From Prostheceraeus crozeri (Eukaryota; Platyhelminthes; Polycladida; Euryleptidae), in the NCBI GenBank assembly GCA_907163375.1, contig CAJQUW010006166.1:1-64000 (forward strand): a stretch of DNA of 64,000 nucleotides. The letters run 5' to 3'. Under the pieces are notes generated by a model, which was not told the origin of the DNA, searched no databases, and worked only from the letters and a program-made list of their open reading frames with translations. Positions 1 through 11,179 of the stretch are shown here, in pieces (position 1 is the first letter of the stretch; each line of letters starts with the position of its first letter). The translations under genes were made by a program, and so were the position numbers.

Positions 1-497
1 GTAGTTTGTAACTGCTTTAAATTTTTTTTAATTCTTTCAGGAAGTTTTTCTATTTCATCTTCTAATTGTTCTTTTAACATTTATATCTGATGTTTATTTT
101 TAATGACTGCAGATTTTAAATTTATAGAAAGTAACATTAAAATTTTTGATTGTTCTGAAATCTTTTTAAAAAGTTTTGCTATATCTGCTTCTAGCTCTCT
201 ATCCTTTTTATCAAGTTTTAATAATTTTTCGTTTAATGATTTGTCATTAAGTTTTAGCAACTTTAATTCATTCATCAGTGGAACCAAAACATCGTTTATA
301 AATGTTTCTCTTAAGTCATTGATTTGTGTATCAACATATTGTTTATTTGTTAACTCTGTATTTTGTTGCGGAAGAATAGAAAGATGCAATGGACCAGATA
401 AAACGTCTCCAGTTTTCATGATATAATTTTCTATTTCTATTTCTGATTCACGATTATTCGGGATATATGCACCTCCACCAACGTTTGGTAACATCAT
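1..497 (-). pseudogene. Phage tail-fibre-like protein of Polinton C (partial at window edge)
   Basis: The minus-strand reading begins near 497 (MLPNVGGGAYIPNN...) and runs off the window. Its diagnostic stretch is GDVLSGPLHL followed by ELTNKQYVD. This matches the motif common in phage and virus tail-fibre or receptor-binding proteins (G-x-L-x-G-x-L-x-L ... KxYVD). A lysine/leucine-rich coiled-coil segment follows. In A the same gene lies at about 13030-13568. By analogy it would be a fibre or adsorption protein on the virion surface. The motif match is seen directly, while the function is inferred. The fossil copy is read largely open across the visible part. Confidence 0.5.
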
Positions 498-714
498 TTT
501 TTTAACAATAAAAGATATATATGTCATGGAAATAAAAATTGTTTTCTCATGAAAATAAAAAATAATTTTTTCACGGATCAACAAAGACAATGAATGGACA
601 TCAGATCACTCAGATTCCTTCCATTTCTGAGGCTTCCCCGTTGAGGTTTCCATTTTTTAAAGAAATATTTTGAATACAATCTTCTGGTATATTAGGACTA
701 CGTGATATTTTTTG

Positions 715-980
715 GTCTACCTAAATTTTCATTTGCCTACATTTTCGGCCTTCGGCTACGTGATATTTTTCGACCACGTGATATTTTTTAGATTACGTGA
801 TATTTTAAGACCGCCTAAATTTTCGTACACGTGATATATTGAGACCGCCTAAATTTTCGATTACGTGATATTTTGAGACAACTTAAATTTTCGATTACGT
901 GAAATTTTGATTTTTTTTGAAAATTTGTCACTACCTAAATTTTCGGCCACGTGAAATTTGAAGTCTACCTAAATTTTTGA
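715..980. repeat. AT-rich short tandem repeats in the C terminal region
   Basis: About eight imperfect units combine CCTAAATTTTCG with ACGTGATATTTT, at a spacing of roughly 30-35 bp. The TIRs of A use the same CCTAAATTTA vocabulary, which supports reading this as a terminal repeat of a related element. Confidence 0.7.
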
Positions 981-1019
981 AATTTTTGAAATTTTGATTT
1001 TTTTGAAAAAACCCGCAAA

Positions 1020-1080
1020 AGTGTGACATCCGGCGCAAGCGAAGCGAAGCAAAGGGAAGCGTTGCGCCGGATGTCACACT
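1020..1080. repeat. Perfect 19-bp palindrome arms (hairpin) at the end of C
   Basis: Left arm 1020-1038 (AGTGTGACATCCGGCGCAA) and right arm 1062-1080 are exact reverse complements around a 23-nt purine-rich loop. The outer ends read AG...CT, as at Polinton termini. The right-arm sequence CCGGATGTCACACT plus its flank ATATACTACT recurs at 1447-1470, so part of this end is duplicated in the neighbouring DNA. Confidence 0.85.
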
Positions 1081-1664
1081 ATATACTACTAATGAGTCGT
1101 GAAGACTGAGTGATGTCTCATTTCTTGAAGCGTCTCATAGTCTCGTTTTAAAAGATTGCACCACCCAGATTTGTATGAGACAGCAAACACTATTGTATGA
1201 GTTCACAGAATACCTGCATGAATACTTTACTACATGATTGCTAATACGTAGTCAGTTCTGCATCACCAGTCATGATTTGAAAAAACCTACAAAACATGCT
1301 TTCTGAATATGTGGAGAGGAGGATAGCTTTTTTTGGTGGTAAGCTGAATATCAAAAAGTTCAAATTCCAAAAGATTGCGATGCATTTCGTGCAGCTAGGC
1401 TGCCATAATCACGCGCTGTCACATGATTGCTAATACGTAGTCAGTTCCGGATGTCACACTATATACTACTTGTGACTTGTTCTTGTTTTACAATTGACCC
1501 ACAATTCATATATTTGAGTTAGATGCATTTCACAAAATTGAATTTTCAATGTAACAAGTGCAAAATATATAGTGGCTAAACATTCTGAAATGGAAAACAT
1601 AAAGCAATGCGATGGCTTATCTTTGTAAAGACCACCGCAAAACTCCGATCGGAAGCCGAATCAC
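1081..1664. other. Non-coding host stretch with a short internal duplication
   Basis: I see no gene here. A ~30-bp phrase (CATGATTGCTAATACGTAG and flank) occurs at about 1230-1258 and again at about 1421-1447. The second copy leads directly into a repeat of the C-end sequence CCGGATGTCACACT. This suggests local duplication next to the Polinton end. Confidence 0.5.
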
Positions 1665-1874
1665 TCACTGTCTTTTCATCCCGCATAGATAGAGCAGCTG
1701 TAGATTTAAGTTAAGTCCGCATATTTGAATGAAGTTAAATTCTTTTCGTGTGTAGATGTATGAAATGTGTCCTTGAGATGTAATTTTCAATCCATCAAAT
1801 TTTATGTCAGCGTCTGTCGATGCAGGAGGCACTTTGCAGTCATTTTTAATTAGAAAGAATGTCTCTCCCTCAGT

Positions 1875-2188
1875 TACCTTGTAGATGAAAATAAAAACCG
1901 CATTCATTGTTTGTTGCAACGCGACATGTTTCGCCTGTTCTGCTTCACGCGTGACACAGGAATGAAATACACAATGTTGAACATGATCTTGAATGAGAAC
2001 ACAAATATCGATCTAAGAGAGAGACAGACAAGGTCAAACATTAACATGCGGACATATAATTGGAACGGTAGTCTAGATTAGAACACAATTGTGTATTTCA
2101 TTCCTGTGTCACGCGTGAAGCAGAACAGGCGAAACATGTCGCGTTGCAACAAACAATGAATGCGGTTTTTATTTTCATCTACAAGGTA
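1875..2188. repeat. 101-bp perfect inverted repeat with 112-bp spacer
   Basis: Arm 1875-1975 and arm 2088-2188 are reverse complements over 101 bp with no mismatch found by eye. The direct repeat CCCTCAGTTAC occurs at 1867-1877 and at 2210-2220, bracketing the structure. It may be a recent inverted duplication or a foldback insertion with an 11-bp target duplication. A minus-strand open stretch at 1665-1880, opening just after a CTACAAG acceptor-like site, might be a host exon. I do not recognise its product. Confidence 0.85.
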
Positions 2189-2220
2189 TCCAAGGGATCT
2201 AACATATTTCCCTCAGTTAC

Positions 2221-5200
2221 GACAAATAATTTTCTTTTATAATGGTAAAAAAGATCGACCCGTTTCGTCCTGTGGACAGCGTCAAGCGCACTGGCGGTAA
2301 CCATGCAGGTCAATGTTGAATATGAAATATAGAAATTATTTGTATATAAAAAATGTAAGATAGTCCGGAAAAGAGCTCATTAAGCGTTCACTGGGCTGGA
2401 GATACAGATTCTCAAAAGTTCACCAAGAAAAGAACGAAAATATAAAAATAAAACTGGACAAAAAAACAACATTAAAACAAATATGTACAAGGGGCTCATC
2501 AGCAAGATGACCAACTGCCTTCGTTTCGTTTCGCGTCTTTTAACATTTTGGACGAATAAGCAGTGCGGACCCACGCCATCGGCGTACCCCATACAACAAA
2601 ATAAAAATAGAATACACAGAAATAGCCGTACTCAAATCATGCCGCATTGGACAGGCAATTGTCTGCTTGAAAACAAGCCAAACTTTGGCAGGACTGAAAA
2701 ATGCTTACGTAGAAGTTTTTCCATGCATCTTCTTAAATCACATAACAGATAGCTTCTTTTTGTAAACAATTGGCATGTGATTTTATTCTTATCAACAACA
2801 TAGCATTAATGTGAGCGAATGCGTAAACATCTTAAAACTTGACCTCCAAAAATTGCACTACCCACATAGGATCATCACCATTAGAATAGACCTAAATTAA
2901 TTTTCAATTGATTGCTTATTTTTCCAATGCCAAATAATTTATTGATGCATTTCTCAATTCCAACCAATTAATTTTATCTGTTAGAAGCATACTTTTTACC
3001 ATTCTGAGATTCCATGACTGTTCTTATTGACTAAAAATATCATCCGGCGGTAATTATGAGCTTGGGGGTATTTGTATCTAATTGTTTACGAAAGCTGTCA
3101 TTTTTTTGCCGCCCTCATTCGGACAATTAAACTTTAGCATTAAATGGGCGAAAGGTTTCAACATGTAGGATTTTACTAAGCGGGCAAAAAGAAATTTTCA
3201 ATGCCTTACGCAGATAGGGAAAATAGTCGTGCGCCGCTTGCGGATTGCTATGAATTCCTTCAAAATGCCCTTCCGATACAAATAATTCAGATTATTGCGC
3301 AAAAGTTTTCTCAATAATGTTGGACCCTCAGATCATCATAAAAAAAGTAAGCAGGCGCACGAAAAAACCTTCACAAACTTCTCTGTAGAACTTGACATCG
3401 ACTGTGTCTCTTTGCTGTGTGATCCGGTTGATAACAGTCACTGAATCTTTGTACAGTTTTGTGTGTTTAATGTTGAACTGTCTGCTCATTGTTCGATTGC
3501 TGTGGTATTATGTCAGCAGGCTGTGCCATTTCATTAGCGTTACATGTTCCAATGCTTCCTTTCTAGTCGAACAGAAGAAGGTCGACCTGTCTAATTCTGT
3601 GTATAAAACAATTTTGAACGAACATTGAAACAAAGTCGGTCTGCGAGTACATTATCTGCACATGACTGGCAAAATATTTGTTGGTGGCTTTTACATTTGC
3701 TTGTAGAGAGAGTAGAAATTTTGTGTTCTGCGACGCTCCTAGCACAGGTAGCATCGCCACTGAGTTCCTTATTCCTGTGTAATGTGCATTTGCCGAAATC
3801 CGAGAGAGATTGTCGTTTGCTTCAGGTCCGGAGAAATACCGCTGAAACGACTCGTTATCCATTTATTGTAATCCTGAAATATCGATCATCAGCAGTTGAA
3901 CTATCTATGGTAACTCCTTTGATTATGCAAAAATTATCCGATATCTTCATTCAGTAGTACGACGTATGAAGTTACTTCCAAAAGTTAGAATGATTTATAG
4001 TTATTGATGCTGTCGGCAGATGATCGTAAAAAGTGTACGCAAAAGCTGATAGATATGCGCGTGCGCGGGTGTACACACGGATGTGTTCGTGTGGGCGCGT
4101 GGGCGCGCGTGTGTGACCACGTATACGCCTATGTATTCATGTAGACCTATGTGCTTCTCTGCGTCTGTGTGTTGAAATACAATAAGCAACTCATGCCTAC
4201 TAGAGGTAATAATGTGGCAACATGTGTAAAATTAGAGATTGGAAAATAATCATCATTATTACCGAAAGGTGGCAAAAAGTTGCCATCTCCCTCCAGCGTG
4301 GACAAAAATTCTTCACCATCATGCAATTTCATGAAACATTAAAAGTCATTTTAACTGTATTTTGTGTATCTTTGGAAAAATTCCGCTTCTTTAGCGACAG
4401 ATGAAATTAAGCATCATTGGAAGTTTTCAAGCTCTCAGTTTTTACATGAATTATGTTGTCATGATAAATTCACATCACCGCAGAGAAATCTGGATATTGC
4501 ATTGATATTTTTAATAAAGCTCGAACAAATCACTTATTTTCGTTTTTATTATTTAAAAAAAATATACGTTGGAATGCAATAAAAACGAAAATGGACTCGC
4601 TTCATTCAAACCACAATGTTGTATATCAATATCCCGTTAGATCGCCCACCCGCGTAACGAGTTCGTAACGAAGCTGGGTAACGGGGAGACTTCGTGAAGC
4701 ATGAAATGACTTGAGACGCATTCTGTGCTCACTAGGCCCACTTTCTTCGAAAGCAGGTTGACACTGAAGTGCTTTTAGATCATTTTAAAACAAAAAAATT
4801 GGTCGGGCAGAGGTCGGAATTTTAATGGGATAACAGTGGTCGCCGGAAGATATATGTATTGAGTTCGGGCACCCGGCTATTGCTGTACACACGAAGCATT
4901 CCCGTCTACGCAAAATTTTCTTTTATTATTTGAATACCAGCTGAAAATTTTGAGAAAATATGCATTTCTCTCTACAATTTGTACATTTTGAGGAATATGC
5001 TGCAAGCGGTAATTTGATTAGCCGTGACTTGTACCCATTGTCGCTGCTAAATGATTGAAATGCTGCAATTAAATCAAGAATTACTATTACAAATTTCCGC
5101 TGTTTTTCAGTCCTTTTACATCATGTCACAGATAAATGACATCTCACATTGTGGTCTCATCACAGTGGTGCGACAGACGCTTTGTAGAGCTGCAAAAGGA

Positions 5201-8062
5201 TGCGGTTCATATGAATGTTTGGTGTTAATTCTTCGCATAATTTGTAGCCGAACATAAAATTTTCCGCAATTCTGAATCATTGCCAATTTAGGCAGTATAA
5301 CCGCTGACCGAAGTACTTGATCTTATCTAGGACACACAATCTTATCAAGTAGTTGCATTGGCTCGAGCTGGAATTGTATAATCGTCTATGCGGAACAGCA
5401 ACCTTCCACATTGTGGAAATCAATGCCTTCAACTACAAATGATTTTTGTCGTGCTTGAGTAATCAAAATCCGAGATATCATGCCGCTATAATTTATTCTT
5501 TAGTGCTGGCAAATGTTTTCTCGATCAATTCCAAGCTCTAAAGTCGTGTGAAAATTGTCAAAATAGATTTCTTTCGTGTAATACAAATAAATCAGCTGTG
5601 ACAGTTCGAATTCAATTACTTTGGTCACTAAAAGAAAAGCAGATAAATAATATAACTGATAAGTGGCAATTTTTGTCAAAAAATTGATGATTTTTGATAC
5701 AACGTAAAACATCTAAATAATTGAAAACTTCGTAGATCTGTTTTGCTCTCATTCATCAAAAAGCATTTAAAACTGTAGCATAGTTTGTTACACGACTTTT
5801 CACTGCGTCATCTGCTTAAGTACGCTTGTTCGTTTCCTGGATTCTTCTAATTCTTGAGCCGCCGAGGTTGAATTCCCGTGGCGAGGTAGAATTTGATCAT
5901 GAATATTGATGAACATCTTCTCAATAGTCTTGCTCACAGCAAAGGTACTTACTCTATAGTCTTGCTTTTCTTTCTAACCCTCAGTTCAACAAAGTAATAC
6001 CCAAAGATAAAATTACCCTTCTACAAAAATATAATGTTCTAGTGATGTAGGTGAATAAACCTGCATCGTTGCATCTCAACACTGCTGAAGAATTGCCTAA
6101 ATGCTAATTCATTCATGAGTGAGCTATCGAGGAAAAGCCTATATTATCCAACGAGAATAAAACTCTATCTGGTTATTTAAATTAATTTTGTTTAAACATA
6201 TTCGGTTCCTTGGAGATACGAATTTAGGCAGGTCACTGTTTTGTCGAGAGCAAGCATGCAGAGCTGGAAAGCACGTGTTCTTCGACCCTGAGATTTACTG
6301 CTGTATTTTCATCAATTTTCCGCTGTCACTTACTCCTTGGCGAATGTGAATGAATGCAAGTCATAACTTGAAAGCAGATTTTTTCAATTCGGTGAGATTG
6401 ATTCCTATATTGTCATCCACTATCTGCTGTCACTTAATCCTTGATAAATGTGTGACAGCATCAGTAAGTTACCTGTATGTCAAGTGTACAAAGCAGCACT
6501 GAGTATGGTTTGTGCTTGAGGTAGGCTATAGCATCTAATTAAGTGAGCTTTATCTGTGCAAATTGTTCATGGCACCCAGAGTTCCGTTATTTCCGTTATT
6601 TTCCGCTTTTTCAAAAATTGTCCTTTATTTCTCGTTTTTTTACCAATTTTTCCGTTATTTTCTTTTTTCTTCACATTGTCATATGTATATTGCAAAATGC
6701 TACTGAATCTTGTTACCATATTCCTGGAACTTTCATGGTATCATTCAAATAAGTAGATTAAAGTGAAATGCGCTTAAGTACGATGATAATCTTAATCTCT
6801 CGCTTCAAGCGCGAATATAATATGATTTTGAGGAGGTTCTACAAAGGGAATATTGACGTATGCGTTTATACGTATAGGATGTTTCTGTTGAAATCGAAAA
6901 ATCTTTTCTATTTTTGCTTCTCCTGCATCACATCATCACAATCTGGGCTGTTTGTAGAAACATGGAGATCAATTCAGCAAAAGAAGGACAAGCTTTGAAT
7001 GGACAAATTTCTTCTGAATTCTTCAAATCCGTTTAAGGGTGCAAAACTCAATGTAATCCTACTTTTTCGCTTTTTATCATTTCTGAACACACCGTTAAAA
7101 TATTGCGCTCGTACTTTCATGGACCAAATGTTTGTGATGCTTCTGTCTTTTATGTTTATGTTATCCATCACTTAGTACAAAAGTACATTTTACATATGCA
7201 TACATGTTTAGTGAACAATAGGTATATGACAGTATTACTATATCAAGTCCTACGCTACATCTTAACTTTCATCGCCACACCTGTCTACCTGTGTAGACGA
7301 CATGTTTTTTGAAACACTGCAACTTCTTCAAAAATGATGATATCTTGATGAAATATATTTTCCATCTATCTTTTTTAAGTATTATGCTATCCTTAGAATT
7401 TCAAATCTAAAATCAATTTCGGTCATGTCAAACACGCATTACAATCATATTCGGCGCACCTGTGTACCTTTGCAAAAGTCAGCACTTAATGTACAAAAAT
7501 GTTGGATTTTCGGAAGACAATAATTAAACTCTTGGTTCTGTTTGAGTGTCAGGCGTGCTTAGTTGTCTGAGAGAACATTTTACGGAAGTTCTTTTATGAG
7601 TCACAACTGTCAAAGTCCGTTTGGTTAAGTGAAGGATTGCCAAAATAAAAACTGCATTTGAGTTTTGTAAGTGACAGTCTAAAAGATATTCTACAAGGTA
7701 TGTGGCGCTGGTCAGTCGAAGAAGTCAAAGTCCACTCCGCATTGGTTGAATCATTGCACAAGATGAATTGGTTCATACATGATAGAAATATTCACTACCA
7801 ACTTCAGTAGGATATCATCAATCGTTATTCTATGAAGTTCAGCGACGTTCAGTAGATTGGCGATCAACCTAAACCTTAGTCTGGTGCCTGTCTGCAAAAT
7901 ATTATATGCTCACATGAATGGTGAAATTAATTGTTCCGAAATTTTTTTGAAGCTATGAAATTCAATTATGGAACATAATCGAACATTTTTCAATGGTAAG
8001 TACTCACGATGCCACTATTTAGTAGATGCTCATTGCTCATTGCAATTCATGAAGAGTGTGAA
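2221..8062. other. Host intergenic or intronic DNA
   Basis: I recognise no gene. Open stretches of 60-110 codons occur on both strands (for example 3563-3862 minus and 3625-3957 plus, which overlap each other), with no family motif. A degenerate GT/GC-rich simple-sequence patch lies at about 4050-4125. A cluster of GTAACGA/GGTAACGG phrases lies at about 4650-4690. No tRNA or rRNA is seen. Confidence 0.6.
4050..4125. repeat. Degenerate GT/GC simple-sequence patch
   Basis: Alternating purine-pyrimidine runs (GTGCGCGGGTGTACACACGG, then GTGGGCGCGTGGGCGCGCGT) form a low-complexity microsatellite-like patch that could adopt Z-DNA. No other role is visible. Confidence 0.7.
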
Positions 8063-8465
8063 CCTAGGTAGCCTCGCTTTTTGCTTTATCCGTTTAACGT
8101 CCTTTACTTCATCTCCGTTGGGTTGGACGATGATTCTTCATGGAATGCCTCCAGGTGTTCAGATCAAGGGTTTCGGCTTATTTGAGGCCCAATTGCCGAC
8201 AGTCTACGGACACTGCTTCTTCCCAGGTCTTTTTTGGGCGGTCTCTTGTTGGTTCGCTGATCTTCATTTTCCATACTTTCTTCACCCAATCGCTGCTATC
8301 TTTCCGCCGTATCATCGCAATCTGCGCACCCTCATGGCCCCATCGACCGACAGCAGACTCAGGCACGCCAGAATGTCTTCGCTGGACACTCTATCTTCGA
8401 GAGACACTCCACACAATCATCTGATCATCCTTCTGTCTGCTACCTCCATTCTCCTCTTTTCTACA
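8063..8465 (-). mobile_element. LINE (non-LTR retrotransposon) reverse transcriptase tail, decayed
   Basis: The minus strand encodes the C-terminal signature of metazoan LINE ORF2 proteins. First comes a segment like RMIVWSVS...DR(V)SS. Next is a WGH segment, then DSDWVKKVWKMKI...RPKKTWEEAV, and an LGL ending followed by a NTWRHS-like stretch. The order matches transposon-derived F52C9.6-like tails (RLRWFGHV...DDWVKK...GRGRPKKTW). A frame change separates the RMIVWSVS part from the WGH part, and stops follow the LGL. Only the 3' tail remains, consistent with 5'-truncated LINE insertion. The family match is firm, the subfamily is not assigned. Confidence 0.65.
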
Positions 8466-9377
8466 GCTGTCAGAACCTATCCCAGTGGAAAATTTTGATA
8501 ATATGATGTTGGGCCATTATCTTCCCGACAGACAGCTGTTGGGAAGTTGTCGGGAGATGAAAGCCTGTGATCATTTGTCTCTCCTGTCGGCGAAACTTGG
8601 TGATCCCGATACATTTGCGACAGTTATAAAACTTCTCTTTCAAGTGCCGATCGTGCAGGCGGAAACGTGGAAAGTGATGAACAAGGGAAACTTCTCTCGC
8701 CACCAATTATATCAAAGCTCGCCTCTAGCTTCTGCCATCAGCATTCCCTAAGCACGGATGAACTTTCCAATGCATCACCACTGAGATGACGTCAATTTCG
8801 CATGCAGACTTGGATCATTTTCTCTTCACTTTCTCTACCATTAATTGTGACTGTTTGTGTGCAATCTTCTTCCGTCCAATTTTGTTCAATTAACCGAAGT
8901 CCGTAATTTTGTGATTAAGCTATAAGTAAGTCATTGACTGCATATGTGTCACATAACAAAATTTTCCAATAAATGTAAAATGTAGGCCTATTGTACTTTC
9001 TGTAGTTGACTGTCATTTTATTTAAAAGTTTACATGTCTACATATTACCCATAATCAACGATAACATTGATTATGGAAATAGAATGGAAGAATACTGATA
9101 GACGACTAACATATTTTATGAAAAGAATATTTTACATGCTGGTTACGGCTGATGAAACAAGGAGTAGAAAATCTTGTTCTTGATATAATAAGTCATATAG
9201 TTATGAAGTTGTGGAAGGACCAAATGACCTAAGTACCTCCTCGGAGTTTTATCCATTGACAATGACATTAATATATTCGGCGAAAATGCCGTTTATTCTT
9301 TGTAGATTCCTACATGGCAAATGAACAAATGAATAGAAACAGTTGGTATCACATCATAGATTATTTACACTTAAGTA
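8466..9377. other. Non-coding host DNA left of Polinton A
   Basis: No gene is recognised. A short hairpin (TCCCGACA...TGTCGGGA) lies at about 8523-8557. The motif TGTAGGCCTA near 8984 is of a kind frequent in repeats of marine invertebrates. The segment ends at the TTTAAT target duplication of A (9378-9383). Confidence 0.5.
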
Positions 9378-9383
9378 TTTAAT

Positions 9384-9943
9384 AGTAATGGGCAAAAGAC
9401 CGTTCCAGAACAAGACAAAAAATTGGGTATTTTTAAAAAAGGCTAGATTTAAGAATTTTGGTCATTTTTCAGGTTATGAAGACCTAAATTCATAAATTTA
9501 GGCGTTTTTAAAAATACCCAATATTTTGAATTTTTTCAAAATCTCAAATTTGTAATTATAATTATTTTTATCCTCAAAATCATGACCGTTCCAGGACACA
9601 ACATCAGAAAAATTGGTAATTTTAGGAGTAGTTAAAATAACCCCGTTTTCCCTAAATTTATGAATTTTTAATCATTTTTATTTTTAGGGGGAAAATATTT
9701 CTCTAAAAATGGAAGAAGCCTCAACGGGGACGGCGATGACGAAAATGGAAGAAACCTCAAGAATATATCCTTCGTTATCTCAATTAAAAATAACAGAATT
9801 GAATAAAGACAAACACAAAGATAGAGTACCTTATCTGAAAAATAAGGAAACGCAATTATTATTAAGATTAGAGCATTATGAAAAATTAAGAAGGAGATGG
9901 TCAAAAGTTCAGAATTTAACACAAGGAATTGGAATTGTTCTTG
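9384..9943. repeat. Left TIR of Polinton A
   Basis: This ~560-bp segment is the reverse complement of 47003-47669. It opens with AGTAATGGGCAAAAGACCG and contains CCTAAATTTA/TAAATTTAGGCG sub-repeats. It includes the first ~80 codons of the membrane-protein gene (start at 9709). The homology stops near 9943, leaving that gene incomplete at this end. Confidence 0.92.
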
Positions 9944-9978
9944 ATGAGATCTCTTTTTCCTCTTACTCATCCACATAA
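9709..9978 (+). pseudogene. Partial left-end copy of the A membrane-protein gene
   Basis: The reading starts MEEASTGTAMTKMEETS and matches the N-terminal ~78 residues of the gene at 46548-47231. The rest of the protein is absent because the terminal repeat ends inside the gene. After about 9943 the sequence is unrelated, so the last ~12 codons are not homologous. It is a by-product of the TIR covering a gene start, and probably has no function of its own. Confidence 0.8.
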
Positions 9979-9990
9979 CTGACAATCGCA

Positions 9991-10690
9991 CTTGATGATT
10001 GTTCTCGTGATTCGGCTAATTGTCTGAGTGATCTGATGTCTATTCATTGTCTTTGTTGTTCCGTGTTATATGATATGTATATCATGCCATGACATTGTTT
10101 GGTTGGACAACGCAATTAAAACTTTTACGGAGCAGCGTGACTTCTTTTTCTCTCTCTCGATCCTGTCTGTTACAGGAATATTGTATTCACAATGACATGC
10201 ATTCTTAAAAACAATGGTTTGTCTTCAATGAGAATAATTCCCGTATGCTTTTAATAGAATGACCTTGAACGCTAATGGAAATTTACACCAAAACCGTTCT
10301 AGGTGAGCCAGAAAAAGTGTCAGAAATGTGTCAGATAGTTTGTCGACATGGCTGTCGATAAAAGTGCCGACATGGTTGTCGATAAAAGCGCCGACATTGT
10401 TGTCGATAGAAGTGCCGACATGGTTCGACAGTCGGTGTATTTTTCCATTCAAAATAATGTCGCATGAATGATTGTTATGGAAATTAAATGAAGAGAAATG
10501 CACATTCATTCATTCATTCATTTATCTTCTCTCTCTCTCATATGTCTATTGTGTTTAGATTGTATTTGTTATTTTGTTCTTTTAGTGTGAATGAGATTTC
10601 ACAACCCGCATTATACGCTATTGTCTGTGATTTGCCTCACCCCTATCAGCAGTCACAATTTTAGTAGCTGCTACAAGCCAATTCTTTTTG
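9991..10690. other. Unassigned left interior of Polinton A
   Basis: No Polinton gene is recognised here. Around 10022-10065 lies the block (CTGAGTGATCTGATGTC...) shared with element C. A 24-bp tandem repeat lies at 10344-10430. The minus strand is open at 10225-10509 with an eight-residue period (NHVGTSID, NNVGAFID, NHVGTFID) caused by that repeat. I cannot assign a product. Confidence 0.5.
10344..10430. repeat. 24-bp minisatellite, about 3.6 units
   Basis: Units at 10344-10367, 10368-10391 and 10392-10415, plus a partial one to about 10430, follow CGACATGGTTGTCGATAAAAGTGC with few substitutions. The period is divisible by three and stays open on the minus strand. Each unit also holds a small GTCGAC/CGACA-type dyad. 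Confidence 0.85.
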
Positions 10691-10724
10691 AGAAATTTCT
10701 GAAATAGATTTTATTCCATTTAAA

Positions 10725-11164
10725 ATGAGCAACATAAATGATTTCTTAAAACAATACGGAAAAAACCCCGACAAATTTCGATTTTAATAAGATCGCAAAT
10801 CAATTAGGAATAAAGAATTTTCATGTCCTAATGAGAGACGAGTTACAATTGATCAAAAATAAGCCAACTATAAATTAAGTAACAAATCTCCACACGTCAG
10901 ATCAAAAAGGTAGTACATTGGTCAGCAGGTATCTTTAATAAAAATGGAGATAATTACTATTTCGACTCATTTGGATTACCTCCAACAAATGAAGTCAAAG
11001 AATTACTTGAAAATGGAAAATACAATACTTTTCAAATTCAAAAACCAGGAACAACTTATTGCGGTCAATTATGTCTATATTTTTTGAACAAATTACAAAA
11101 AGGAGTACCACTTCTTGATATTATGTTAGAATTGAATAAGGGAATCTCATTCCCGAAACGTTAG
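10725..11164 (+). pseudogene. Adenain-like cysteine protease of Polinton A
   Basis: This is the maturation protease family (C48/C5, Ulp1-like fold) of Polintons and adenoviruses, which cleaves capsid precursor proteins. The catalytic-region signatures are visible: VHWSAG around the histidine, YYFDSFG with the acidic residue, and YCGQLCLYFLN around the nucleophile cysteine. Length fits the compact Polinton form (~145 residues). It reads rightward and ends 16 bp before the end of the leftward integrase, so the two genes converge. The fossil is broken, with about two breaks in its first half. The family assignment is firm. Confidence 0.8.
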
Positions 11165-11179
11165 TTCCAATGATGATAA

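Larger units (their letters stand above)
1..1080. mobile_element. Polinton C, right-end remnant
   Basis: This is the fossil remnant of a third Polinton, cut by the window's left edge. It holds the tail-fibre-like gene that A also has at about 13030-13568. Next comes the start of the same TIR-embedded gene that begins both ends of A (MEE/METSTG-type start near 650 on the minus strand). A ~43-bp block at about 590-632 is shared, inverted, with A near 10022-10065. The rest is an AT-rich terminal region of short repeats, ending in a palindrome whose outer end reads ...GTCACACT and fits the Polinton CT-3' rule. Compared with A the parts are rearranged and much is missing, so this is a broken copy. 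The exact boundary at 1080 is inferred. Confidence 0.6.

Noticed and set aside
1665-1919. Possible host gene on the minus strand
   Set aside because: An exon-like open stretch follows an acceptor-like site, but no family is recognised and no partner exon is visible; kept only as a remark under the inverted repeat.
3563-3957. Opposed open frames of about 100 codons
   Set aside because: They overlap on both strands, lack any family motif and have no promoter or splice context; treated as chance.
6543-7312. Several 65-75 codon plus-strand frames
   Set aside because: Overlapping, T-rich, hydrophobic by composition, no ATG context or family signal.
7968-8498. 176-codon plus-strand open frame
   Set aside because: It is the antisense shadow of the decayed LINE tail, whose minus-strand motifs are clear.
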